64,000 nt of DNA, taken from the NCBI GenBank assembly GCA_037576195.1, contig CM075101.1, forward strand, positions 12,152,001 to 12,216,000, in the 5' to 3' direction. Origin of the DNA: Phytoseiulus persimilis. Taxonomy: Eukaryota > Arthropoda > Arachnida > Mesostigmata > Phytoseiidae. The notes under the pieces are model-generated. The model ran no database searches. It was not told the DNA's origin and saw nothing but the letters and a program-made list of their open reading frames with translations. The translations under genes and the position numbers were made by a program. Of the stretch, positions 27,601 through 37,600 are shown one piece after another (position 1 is the first letter of the stretch; each line of letters opens with the position of its first letter).

Positions 27601-30600
27601 CTTGCCTCGGTCTGAGATCTTGACCCGTCATTGCATCGGGCGCGACGCCGCATACCGCACCGAAGCCGGCTCAAGACTTCGGGCTTCCGAGCCGACTGAG
27701 CAGTCAGCTGCAATAGGATGGGAGGCAGAGACAAGCACAGCAATCGTTGGCGGAGACGGAGCGGCGACCAACAATAGAAAAGCATATACTTCCTCTTCCT
27801 CTAGCTGGAGACGACACTGAAAATGATCTGCGCCGGGGTGCCGACCAAAACCGCAACCGACGCCATTGCGATTCACTGCTCGGATCGCTCGTAACTGCGA
27901 TAGTGTTCGTCTGGCACTTCATCCCGGGACGTTTCCACTGAAATCACGGCCTGCCCTGCGCTCGCTGGCAGCTTGGACACGCGAACTCGCCCTGCTCAAA
28001 AGGGAACCGAAAGCGTTCAGGGATCGTAACGCGTTAATCAAACGAGAGCTGCAATGCAACACTCTTCAACTCGATTATACGAGCCCGTGAACACTTCAGA
28101 ACCCAAATCACCAGTTTGCGCGAAGCCGATGCTTGGCAAAGACCAAGCCAGGAGAAGGGGTTTCGCTTTCGTTTGGTCGGAAAGATTTCGGTGGTCAGGA
28201 GGGTTCCGATCGACGCGTCGGGGACCGAAGCCGGCACCCATGATCGAGCGGCAGCGAGCCGATGTCGATATGCTGGTGTGAACGTCGATCCGTGGACTGA
28301 GTACCGTCGTCTGACCATAGCACCATGAAACACGTTGAGCACCGACAAGCAACCAACAGACTTGCTGCCGTACGCGATGACCACCTGATGATGAACTTGA
28401 GTGGCCGCTGGCTCCGTCACTCGAGCGGCTTCAACACTACAGTGATGCGGGCGCAGGCCTTCCTCTAATAGCCGCGATCATTGTTCACCATCGGGTTCGC
28501 GTGTTACCGAAAGTTATCCGATATTCCCGTAAAAGAGGAGAACTCTCGTAAAACTTCGTGAAGTATTCCTCGACTATCCGGACGCTTCGGCGCCGTTCAC
28601 AGTTCCCCTCTGGTGAGCGAGTCTTGGAACTTCAGTTACGGCTCGCAGTTCTAACACCACCGTTATGAACTGCTAGTGGGCGCTAATGCCATCGCCGCGA
28701 CGCGCCGTCTTCGAACGAGCTTTCGTACCCGGCAATTTCAAGAGCTAAACTGTCCGGTCGACCGGCTGACGGGCTGAGAGGAACCCCGTGACAATGCACC
28801 GTTACCAGAGGCGATGGACAATTCCAACGGAACTTGCGTCGCGCATACGATGGTCGATGTACGAAGAGGTTCATGACGCTCATTTGGCTGTTCCATCTCG
28901 AGTACCTGGACTGCTGAACAGCCGTAGCTCTCGGTGGAATCCGCTATTCTTGAGCGGCGCATAAACTTTGAGATGAAGGAGCAATGAGGAGGCAAGGGAG
29001 TAAGAGGATGAGAAGCCGGGTGCGAACTCCTAGGCTCCGCAAGGAACGGACCTAAGGGTGACTTGATGAGTATATGGCTCGAGCGGACAGTTTTCGGGAT
29101 TACAGCCCTGCCTCGCTCTTCTAGTTTGTGAATCGAAGAGTAGAGTGGCGGACACGCGAAGGTGACAAGCGGGCCTGACTCTATCATTTCATTCCCATCC
29201 GCTCTGTTCCTTCGTCGACGCACAGAATAGGCTCGAGGGGAACAGGTGCATTAAAAGAGCTTCAAGCGTTTGTCTATTCTGCTCATTCTCGCTCTAGGTT
29301 GCCGGCTCCATAGCTTCGCTCGTCTAAGGACTCCCGACATGCGAATGCAGCACGGAACGTCGATAGCCAGGCTACTTTGGCAACTTGCTCGCCCTCTTCT
29401 CATTGCTCCGTGCTCTTTTCGTATCTATTATATCTTCTTGCTATGATTCCATTTTCTGAAATCTTATAAGGCGCGCCATGTTGGCATCCCCACGGGATCA
29501 TCGAGTCGTCTCCAACCCAATCTCGGAGTCAACTTTCAGCTCCAGCGTTTGTTATCGCCCCAGTAATCACTCCGTTGATCGAAACAACTATTAATCGCTG
29601 TGTTGACAGGATTTTTGTGGTGCCCACTGTAATTTCACGTCTTCAAACGATCATTCTCATCAATTACTGTTTCTGGAGCCACGGCCGGACTCCCAGTTTC
29701 ACTAAGTATTACTTCCAAATTTTGCCGCTGAGCTTATCGACTGCAGCTGTTACGAAAAAAGAAATCATGCAATCATGAGCAGGACTTGGGACCAATCGAC
29801 GCCAGCGCTTGGAAGCGGTGGCTCTTGAAGATAATCCGCTATTAGCACAGAGATCTTATGACACCGTCAACATCAAGTTCCTCCCCCCGTGGTTTGTATC
29901 AGCATCGCCAATCCTGCATTAGTTATAGCTCCCTGTTTCCCAGTTTAGAAAACGCACAGAGTTTGAGTCGCACAAATATGTCGACGGGAACATTGAGGAG
30001 GGGGTACTTTCGTTCTTTTGCGATCCCTACATCGCGCTCGGGTCCTCACGGGTCGTTGTCGTGCGCTGCGCTGAACAAAGTAGGACTTGAGCTCGACAGG
30101 GACCTCGAAGCAGCGATATGGAGTCGAAATCACCGAACTCTAGCGACCGTGAGGAGAGCTGACGCGAGAAAGGGCCCCTCAGAGGCCTATAAACTCAGAA
30201 CCGGCTCGAGCCGGCCGGACTCTTTTGGACCACGACTCCAAATCGAAGGTCGTGCATCGGCCCGATTCGACGCAAGCGCTCGGATGCCCACGGAAACGGT
30301 CGAAGAACGCGAAACTGTGAGATGTGGCCCGAGGTGTCAGGCTACAGGATTAGGCAAGGAATAATGATCCTGCGTGGCGAAGGGCAACATAAGTATTTCA
30401 GGAAGGTTTCCTTCGGAATCAATGCCAGCTGATCGGGTCGCCGACTCAGGTTAATGAACCCGAAGCTTTCCGTTTTTCAATACATTTCGGCACACAAACC
30501 TCCGAATAGGAATGGTGAAAGCTATCAACGGTCGTCGGGATGCAGGAAAATCGCTAGATAACACCCTCGATTGTCTTTCAAAGGAGGGAAGCTCGCAGAA

Positions 30601-31622
30601 GTGTTCGAAAAAATTACGATTCCAATCACGGAAAGGAGCGCTCTGGAAAACTGAGGTTCCAGCCCGGAGCTTGAACCGCGAGCGAGCGTGAGAGAAAATG
30701 CGAGGGTGTAGGTTGACCTGAAGCAAAACTAAGTTAAAATGAACAGCCCATATTGTGTGCGTCCGATTGTGCGGGCAACCTTGACAGCGTCTGATGAATA
30801 ATAAAGCCATCGGAAGCAAAATGTTCCGTCGGCCAGATATCTATAGACCACGGCATCACATCCGTGTTTTGCTCGCCCAACCACCGAACACAGTCGCAGC
30901 GACGCAACCAACCACACGAACGAACGAGCGGTGCGATTGCCATTCGCGCTCTTCTTCTCTATCGTTGCCGAGCGTCACCAGCCGCGGGAACGAAAAGCAA
31001 AACAAATCCAAGAAACAAGTAGCGACGACGACACGAGAACGAACCGCATCCAGACGAAGCTGCGGCCGTCGACTTGCTCGGAATCGAACGGTGCTTCATG
31101 GATCCGTAAAGTCCATCCTCGAACGATACGGAGGACTGCTAAGGATCACCGAGTGTCGGAAGCGCTCTTCCGCGCTGTGATAAGTATGCTTTTCTGGCGA
31201 GCTGTCTGGGCACGCAGACGAGCAAGCCGCTGAACACTGCAGGCAGCGGCAGCCGCTCTCCGCTCAGAAGGTCAAATACGAACAAGGAAGACACTGTCCC
31301 GTTGTACAGATCCTGCCGGGATAAGACTATACATGATGGACGGATAAACACTTCCTCAAATTTTCGATGACCTCAAGCATGTCAAGTTCAAGAACGCTGT
31401 CGTAATCTATTACCTGGCCGAAGCAAACGAAAATAAACACTCACCCATATGCAGAGAGGATCCGTCGCCAGGTGAACTGCTATTTCGACAAAGCGGAGAG
31501 TCACGGGACGGTCTTGCTTCTGGAGCATTACGGGAGAGCCACCGAAAAACGCCCACGCTTCCGTGATGCCTGTTGTGTAGTTTGGGTTCGAACGCCATTC
31601 TTCGGTCGCAGAGTTCTCAACG
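615..31622 (-). CDS. AMFR: AMFR/gp78 ER-membrane RING E3 ubiquitin ligase (partial at both ends)
   Basis: AMFR (gp78) is a polytopic ER membrane ubiquitin ligase of ER-associated degradation. Coding exons in transcription order: 31622-31445 (listed separately), 4042-3785, 3022-2693, 1311-1067, 948-615. The last four are certain: all junctions are in phase and give 389 codons. Seen: the near-invariant HLKDKFWNFIFYKFIF block, several hydrophobic segments, SMASLVISVQLRW, then a complete RING-H2 with CAIC, PCGHLFHN and CPTC. The Asn of HN is created exactly by the splice AA|C at 1067/948. It is followed by the conserved FHFDGSR-SWLP block. Donors are GTGAGT or GTAAGT; acceptors include tttgatttcag and cttttcag. 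After 615 the CUE domain, p97-binding tail and stop must lie left of position 1. The initiator exon was not found. Family assignment is very secure; the only less certain part is the link to the 31-kb exon. Confidence 0.93.
7464..7483. repeat. (AGTC)5 microsatellite
   Basis: Five perfect AGTC tetranucleotide units in noncoding DNA. Confidence 0.9.
13974..14021. repeat. Short direct repeat, 33-nt period
   Basis: The 15-mer ggattcagtgagtca occurs at 13974-13988 and again at 14007-14021. The spacers share a related gtctg-ttggca core, which suggests a local tandem duplication. Confidence 0.7.
15487..15504. repeat. (CT)9 microsatellite
   Basis: Nine perfect CT dinucleotides. Confidence 0.9.
20988..22709 (+). 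CDS. SLC41: SLC41/MgtE-type magnesium transporter, single exon
   Basis: A complete 573-residue open frame without introns. SLC41 proteins are polytopic Mg2+ transporters or Na+/Mg2+ exchangers related to bacterial MgtE, with two homologous membrane halves. Seen: a polar cytoplasmic N-terminus (1-140). The first half (about 142-325) contains EPVLLGLKGNLEMTLTARL and later NPDNVSAPIAASLGD. The second half (about 335-545) contains QPVISGVGGNLVVVQT and later DPDNAAVPILTAVGD. The repeated PDN...P...GD signature marks the ion pathway in this family. Length matches animal SLC41A1/A2; A1, A2 and A3 cannot be told apart here. The ATG in ccccaagATG is the first in frame. Codon third positions are strongly G/C, unlike the other genes here. 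A cag acceptor-like site (gaagtcag) lies just upstream, so a 5'UTR intron is possible. The gene sits antisense inside the inferred AMFR intron. Confidence 0.95.
   Translation: MSSPEGSPERKLIVGRPLSLQTQGGSVNLAFTQEDDLHSAAATAPRNVQYTMYSPLSEDGRYPQSPDGSIYSERSQAQLIRAAVAGNHARHLGAPASYSINVGADSAYKDDFVMEKNASVVSRDSFNDDANSNNVESEENICGVFLQMLVPFIASGLGTVAAGLLLNAVLEWENFKVISELVTLEPVLLGLKGNLEMTLTARLCTAANMGNVDHSKELWRHVSGNLVVTQLQAIVVSALASIISVIIHVLKGNEFLLGNTFVLLSSALLTASVASLLLGLLMSAIVILSRRFNLNPDNVSAPIAASLGDILTLALLSYISAFFYSFRHHEWLSPLVIFQFLALLPLWFCIAYKNTTVRSVVITGWTPILCAMAISVGAGQILDIATHCYKLMAVFQPVISGVGGNLVVVQTCRMTTLLGRRSQLGNHPEEDNRVLVSPVSALFGKTYLSRTARLLLLVTVPGHTLFVYVIHLAHVNITPLFLFFYLTSAVVQVAILLYMARCLVYFLWSRSVDPDNAAVPILTAVGDLLGSGFLAASLVLLYKIGDKSSLLTETCMPHAADGFATTTFNSTFV
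22710..25779. other. SLC41 3' flank and gene-poor DNA
   Basis: Probably SLC41 3'UTR to about 23.6 kb, then intronic DNA of AMFR. No recognisable exon. The minus-strand frame at 24909-24598 is Glu/Ser-rich but matches no known family. Confidence 0.45.
23591..23596 (+). promoter_or_regulatory. Candidate polyadenylation signal for SLC41
   Basis: AATAAA about 880 nt after the SLC41 stop, the first clear one noticed downstream on the plus strand. It implies a long 3'UTR. Confidence 0.35.
25780..26450 (+). mobile_element. Degenerate non-LTR retrotransposon (LINE) fragment: endonuclease C-terminus and linker
   Basis: Pieces of a LINE ORF2 are readable across shifting frames. GHLGNSTIDLTFAW resembles the end of an apurinic endonuclease domain (the STIDLT core). 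This is followed by SDYIYITSNV. A linker contains APKYRWNGELEEARR, then after a +1 frame change KLRRSYTRSRARGNS, REY-stop-KSKALPRKEISKSKRQQW, and LLDDINAG. This order (W-N-E-L-EEARR, RRSYTRARARG, RREY, KSKR-W) is typical of the region between endonuclease and reverse transcriptase in Jockey/R1/LOA-like elements. At least two frameshifts and an internal stop show that it is dead. A convincing reverse transcriptase was not found; a doubtful trace (GLNPRKTLLV) lies near 27.23 kb. No ends or target duplications were identified. Confidence 0.62.
26451..31138. other. Gene-poor DNA, inferred AMFR intron (part 2)
   Basis: No recognised exon. It may hold the decayed remainder of the LINE near 27.1-27.3 kb. 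Several open frames of 100-168 codons (for example 29858-30364 plus) have no family resemblance and no fitting splice sites. Confidence 0.45.
31139..31312 (-). other. Exon-like open segment downstream of the AMFR N-terminal exon
   Basis: A good acceptor (gtcttatcccggcag) is followed by 58 codons ending in TAG, starting DLYNGTVSSLFVFDLL. It is in phase 0 with the preceding exon donor at 31445, so it could serve as an alternative terminal exon giving a short AMFR N-terminal isoform. No family is recognised, and no AATAAA was noted just downstream. Chance openness is possible in this stop-poor DNA. Confidence 0.22.
31445..31622 (-). CDS. AMFR: Probable upstream N-terminal exon of AMFR
   Basis: This exon has acceptor ttcatttccag, 178 nt, and donor TGG|GTGAGT. 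It starts with one nucleotide that completes a codon and ends in phase 0. Its last residues, LATDPLCIW, line up with the segment that precedes LVN in AMFR proteins (LSDSLFVW in human). Exon 4042 starts in phase 0 with ALVNMAYC, so the join reads DPLCIW-ALVNMAYC. The upstream part (NPNYTTGITEAWAFFGG) resembles nothing specific, as expected for the variable luminal stretch. The join implies a 27,402-nt intron. Alternatively the exon could belong to a different gene; a phase-compatible open exon lies just downstream (31312-31139). The exon carrying the initiator Met and first membrane segment should be further right. Confidence 0.72.
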
Positions 31623-34600
31623 CTGGAAATGAACATAGAAAATGAAAGGATGAGTTTCGGGCTGTATCAATCCTCCGTGAATATTGTTTACAGAAGACAC
31701 AAATGCCGAGAATCCCCGGAAGCGGGGAATCAATCACGCAAACTGCATCTCCGATGAATATCTCGCTTGATGAGAAATCTCCCCTTCTCGATTACCTCAT
31801 CCGGCACACGACAACACCTTGTACGACCTTTCCGATGCAATTCATTCCCCGCACCTATGCCAGGTGCTCCCATCATCCTAGGACTGATCGCCGTACACAT
31901 CATACAGCCGCCATTTGCATCATGAAAGCCATCATACTATTCTTACGGTGTCTCAAGACTTCAGCCGTGAAGGGCATCGAAGGGCAAGATTTGCGCTCGT
32001 TGATTCCGGCCCGGCGGGCTCTGGTGCTTTCGATGTTTTTATTGGATCGCAAGAGGGCTCGAGCTCCCGATCCGACCCCTGACCACATCGCATTGTGAGC
32101 AACCGATATCTATTTTGAGCTGAACCGACCTTTGACCACAAATGCAAGACTGATGTCATTCTCTTAGGAGTCCGAACAGGGTGAAATGCGATTGAACTAG
32201 CGGAAGCTCTCGCTAGGTATTTGTAACCTCTGCTCTCCTTGAAACAAATGCCACTTTTCCAGTATCAGTGCAGTTCGTCCTCTCCAGCCTGGATCGAGGC
32301 TTTGAGCTCGGGCTGGAACCTCGGGAAGTCTCGCAAGCTTCATTACTCCCCGATCCCAACCTCTCTACTTTCTCCAAGAGCAACTTTGGGAGACAGAATC
32401 CGATCGCGGAATTCAAACCCGACACTGTACTTCGAACCCTGTGAGAGTCTCAAGGACGGCGACGGATCATCGCTTGGTTTCCGTTATTCGCGGCTCTGTC
32501 AGGGAAGCTCGGTCTTGAGCTTTGACGGGATGTGGCAATCAGATGCTAGTTGCTGATAAGTTGGCATCTGAATTTATTCTATTCCGAGAATTTAGCTCAC
32601 GCATGCTTGGCCCGAATGCGAAAACTCGGCTGTCTAAAACAAAGGCCAACAAGCCAGTGTGCTCGCGGCCGGCCACACTCCGTCCGACTATCTCCGGAGC
32701 GGACCTCGGTCGACGGTGACCCATGGTTTAATGACCGCGACACATCCCGTTTCTTCCCGTGAAGCGACTTCAGCGAACTAGGGGAACTCGGGAAGCACGG
32801 AAGCACTTTCTCGATGCTTGGCGAGCTGAGGCGAAAAGGGAACCACAGACCGTCCCACTGAACTCAGAAGATTCTAAGCATGAGAAAGCATTTTGTGGGT
32901 ATTCCCGTAATTTTCACTCCGGGATACGAGATAAGTGTACGAGGAAGGGCTACCAAAAGCGAAAGTGCCGCTCCGGGCTCCGGAACGGTCTGCCGGCTCT
33001 GAGACGACTTTCATCACGTGCTGACGGCTTCATTAGACCAGTTGGTGAGTTGTGTAAGGCGAGCGATGGAAAGTGCTCCAGCTTCCTCGAGAATGAAACG
33101 ATTTTCCTTCAGAGCCGTCCGGTCGTTCTCGTCGAAGCCGCGACCGCCGATACAAATGCGCCTGGAGTTCCCCTTCAAGCTCTTCAGAGGCGTCGATCCA
33201 AAGGCTTGTTTGCTATCCCTTCCCTGCGTCCAAGTGTGAGTTATTCGCAAATCACGCACCTCTTCTCGCCAGACAATCTTGTGAAAGTTGGATCAACTGG
33301 GGACACCACCAGAAGCCTCAGTATTTAGACTGGAGCCAGCCGTGGGTGTTCCCACCGAGAAGTCGGGAATGTTCTGTTACCTCTGAGCCACCGCATAATT
33401 CGACTGTATTTGGTAACTGATCATTGTGCATGCGATCCGCGGGTCGACATCGTAAAAATTCCGAACAAATTCAGCGAGTCAAACGGCCAAAAATAAAGTC
33501 GACGATAACTGATCAACTGGAAGTCTTTCGAGATGTTCCTAGAAACGAGAAGACATTGGCTTCGGCTGAACGATATGATTTCGAAACCGAGAAAGCCGAC
33601 AGCTGACTGACGACTGAAAGTGAGCTGAAATCGTGCGAAGCAGGGAGCCCCTGGCGGGCAATAGCCCCAACAGGGCAAGGTCTCCAGTCAATGACCTGGG
33701 GCCCGGGCAAAACCTAAGCCGCTCGCTGAGCTCCTACAAGCGATCGTCGCTGGCAACGACGTACAGAGAATTCGAAGTCGGAAGAGCGATGAACCCGAAA
33801 AGAGTATCGTGAGGAACATCGACTCAGAACCGAAGCTAAAAATAAGAATGCGAACCGAAAGAGCGCACTCATCCGTTAACGCTAGTTTCCTCTGCATCCA
33901 GGTAGTCTCATGTATCGTTTCAATAGATCTTCCTGAGGATCTCATCAGCGCAGTCTCGCGAGTGCGCCAAGGAGGAAGGCTTTCGGCTGAGGCGTCGCAT
34001 CGCAACTCGCGCGGATTCTGAGGAGGGCCATGATGCTCGTTATCACCGATGCTCACCACAACGGGCTGAGTCACAATTCAGGTTGGGGCGTATGATAGGC
34101 CGTGACTGGAACCTATCCCCGAGCTCGCGCCCACCTTCAGCCTGGGTTCCTTCGAATTTCCGGTTCCTCCGGGAGTTTTGCGCAACATCAAGGAAGCGAG
34201 CAGACAGATGGGTGGATTGATGGGCGGACGAGTAGCGGACAGATGAAGGAATGAATGGCTGGATGCAACTACGCCTGAACGACGAATCATGCTCACAGAC
34301 ATCGGCCAGCACTTTCACTGGCGTTGAAGCAGCGCGGCAACATCGTAGCACTTATTCACAAAAACTCTCTGCTGCTGGAGTCGCCGCAAAGTTGCCGACG
34401 ACAACGAGCGCTGCTGCCGCTCACAACAACAACGTCACGGAGCCGCTGCTGCTGTTGATGATGATTTCCTGTTTGTAAGTTTTTCCGAGTGGTTGCTGAT
34501 TCGTCCTACATGAAGTAACTACTTCTGTCACGAATCGTGAGCCCAGAGCATCGGTTAGTTCAGGGGCGAGCGGAACGCTGTGTTTCCATTCAATACTTTG

Positions 34601-37600
34601 CCGCTCCTCCAAACCGACGACGAACCGCACGGCTCTCGCCCGCGTGCTGCACATGGGCAATGGAACCTGTCGCGTAGGACATGTTCGGGCATGGGGCCGG
34701 AAATCTCCGTCTGGCCGAAGTCTTTCCCTGCGCGGCAACTCTCAATCGTGGACTGACTGGCGTTACGGTTCAAGTGCAAGCAGACACCTCGGAGGCGTCC
34801 GCGTTCCGGAGCATAGTTGAAATTCGATGCTTTTCCCGTGGGCATCGGCGTGCTACCGCGTGTCAGGCAGCGGAAACAGAAACGTCAACGAGGGAATACA
34901 ACAGTGGAAGATTCCAGCAAGATCTTCTCAACATCCGATCCCGGCGTGATGAGTTGATCCACGCTCTGTTCCAGTGCCGCACAAGGTCGGGGCTCCCCCG
35001 CGACAGGCCTCGGAGAGATCACGGCTCAGGGCGGTGATCGATGTCGGGAATCATTCTAGCGTGGCAGTGAGAACTGAGTGGGCGATCTTGATGGAGTCCG
35101 ATCACGGAGGACGTGATGAAGCTTCCGACTTGATTTCCTTCGATTCGCTCCAGACGGCGGTAACTTGAAGCGCAACAACCGGTTTCTCAGTTCCCCACTT
35201 ATTGCGCTCGGGATCAGACCGATGTTCGATAGGGCTTACATCGGGTCCCGGGAGGTCGCAGGAGTCCTGGAGGCCGTAGGACAACAACACGAGAATTTTC
35301 TTCTTCAACATCAATGCACCGTCCCGGACAATACGGAGGGCCAGGTAGCTGGGAGCTGCCATTCTCACTCAGGCAACTACCAAGCTTAGTGAGTGTCAAT
35401 CAAGAATCGTTCAAATACGCAAAAAATCGACTGTGTTCACGACGACCGGCCGGCACCCGTTGCCGCGACTACTTGTTGCGCCGGTGAAGACGGAAGAAGA
35501 ACCGCGTGTGACGTAACCGCTAAGCGGGGCTCCAAGACACAGCCCGTCGTTCGCCTGAAGACTCGTTTTTCTACGTTTTCTCTTCTGCACCATCGGGCCA
35601 ACAAACGGAGGCCCCTTTGGCATCTATTCGGCCAAGTTTCACATTCAGCCCCTGGTGGACTGTCGCTTGCTGAAAAACTTCGTCCTGGAAGGGATGAAGA
35701 ACGCTGCCTTTCCTCCTCCCCCCTGTGTTCGATGAGCAAACCGTGTTTGATCGCTCGTAGTTGACAAAGTCATAGAAAATATTTCAGTGTCATGATCAAA
35801 GTCGTTCGGATGAAAAACTGTCACCAAAGAGCTCGCGCAGCGTTTCAAAAGATAACCGCACGGAGCTCTAGGGGCGCGTCTGAACACTCGACTCGAGGGA
35901 AATTCCAGTGGACCGAACTCGTGCTGCACGAGTCGCGAAGAGACGAGTTCTCCCTAACGACGGATTTAGAGCCAGCTGTAGTTCCCGTAAAGGCAATTCC
36001 AACTGTTGTGCGACGCTCTAGCTGTTGTTCGGATGGCAGGCAGGCCGGCCGGCCACGACGCCGGGTGGCCGGTTGACTGGATCGCCGACCGGCTTTCATT
36101 GTTGGAGAAGATTTCGGTTGTCTGGCCACACGCCCCCACGCAGACGACGTTGCGGAAGTCCGCACGGTTCGGTCGGGCGTTAACGCTGAGCTCTGTCTTG
36201 CCCCACGTTCGATCGAACATTGCTTCGATGTCTCAATTCTCCTCACGTCGCTGTCGCTCGTTTGCTGAATATTGTCATGGCGGTCAAACGAAGCAGAACA
36301 AAACTGTTCGATCCGAGCCGTGAACGGATCCTTCAGATTGCTCCGCAGCGAGCATCGACCGCTCCTAAGGATCAGCTTGAGCGTCCCGGGAGCTCTTCAA
36401 CGTCCCGCGTTCTGGACGAATTATTTGATTCCAGCCGGACAAGCGAATCATCCTGCTAGAATCGACAACAGGGTGTGCGCGAGTACGCGATTTGACCTTC
36501 TCGCCGAACGAAGCGGGTATTCCACGTGAGATTGAGATGGAGCGGAACATTCCAACAATGGTGTCAATTGGATTGAAATCCATCGCGATGCGTGATTTTC
36601 CCGCTTCCGCTGCGCATGTTCCTCTTTCGAAGAGTTAGTGAGAATCACGCAGGTCCTCGTTCCCCGCAGAACACTGAAGTCAGCTCCATGTGATGATGCT
36701 CGGAGCAGATGGCTCCGAAGCTATCCCGCGAATAATGGGAAAAAGGTCAGAAGACAAAGGGCGACCACCTCAGGTGGCTTTCGCAGCATACGATCGAGCT
36801 TGCCTGCTGGTCATTAGCTCCGTGGTTATGGTCGGATGCGAGCGACAATCGAAAGTCTCCGTGACGGACTGGAGTCACTGGAACACACGGATCAAGGAAA
36901 CTTTCGGTCGGATAGAGGATCAAGAATCGAAGGGTGTCGTGGGCAACCTCTTCGGGGATGGCTTGTGCGATCTCCTGAGTCGAATCGGAAGAAATCGCCC
37001 TCAGAGCACAGGAGTATTGAACGGAACCCCCGGATATCTATCCTTCTAAGACTTTACATGGTCACCCAAGGATAGCGCAAGTGAAATAACTCGTTCGTTA
37101 TCAATCCCTTAGGACGGAATTCAAGACGGAGTCAAAATGGAACAGGTTTGCTCTCGGCGCGATCCGAAATCGCGGCGTGACCTTCGACGAGGAAACCACG
37201 GAAATTGGCCCGAGGCTTGACTTTTTACTTCAAACACTGGCAGCTCTGAGCATTCCTGGGACAGCCAAAATAACTCGAATAATTTTGGCTCGGAAACAAT
37301 TCCAGCCCTCTGGAGCATTTGATGGGTCTTGCGAATCCCTCCAAAAGGAACCTCTGGAGGAGCGTACCGAGATCGAGTCTCCTACCTAGCTGAACTCTTA
37401 AGCGAGTGCGACGTCTAGTTTCCCGATGATTTGCTCTCGTCATCCCGAGTCTCCGAGGGCTCCGAGAGAATGTCGCGCACAGTCCGTCATTCCTCCTGAC
37501 TAGCGAACAGCTGGAACTCCCGAAAGTGCACAAGTTGTTGCGCATGACAGCGGGCGAGAAAGTCGTCCGGATCGACAACGGTTCGATTTGCGTCACTTCA

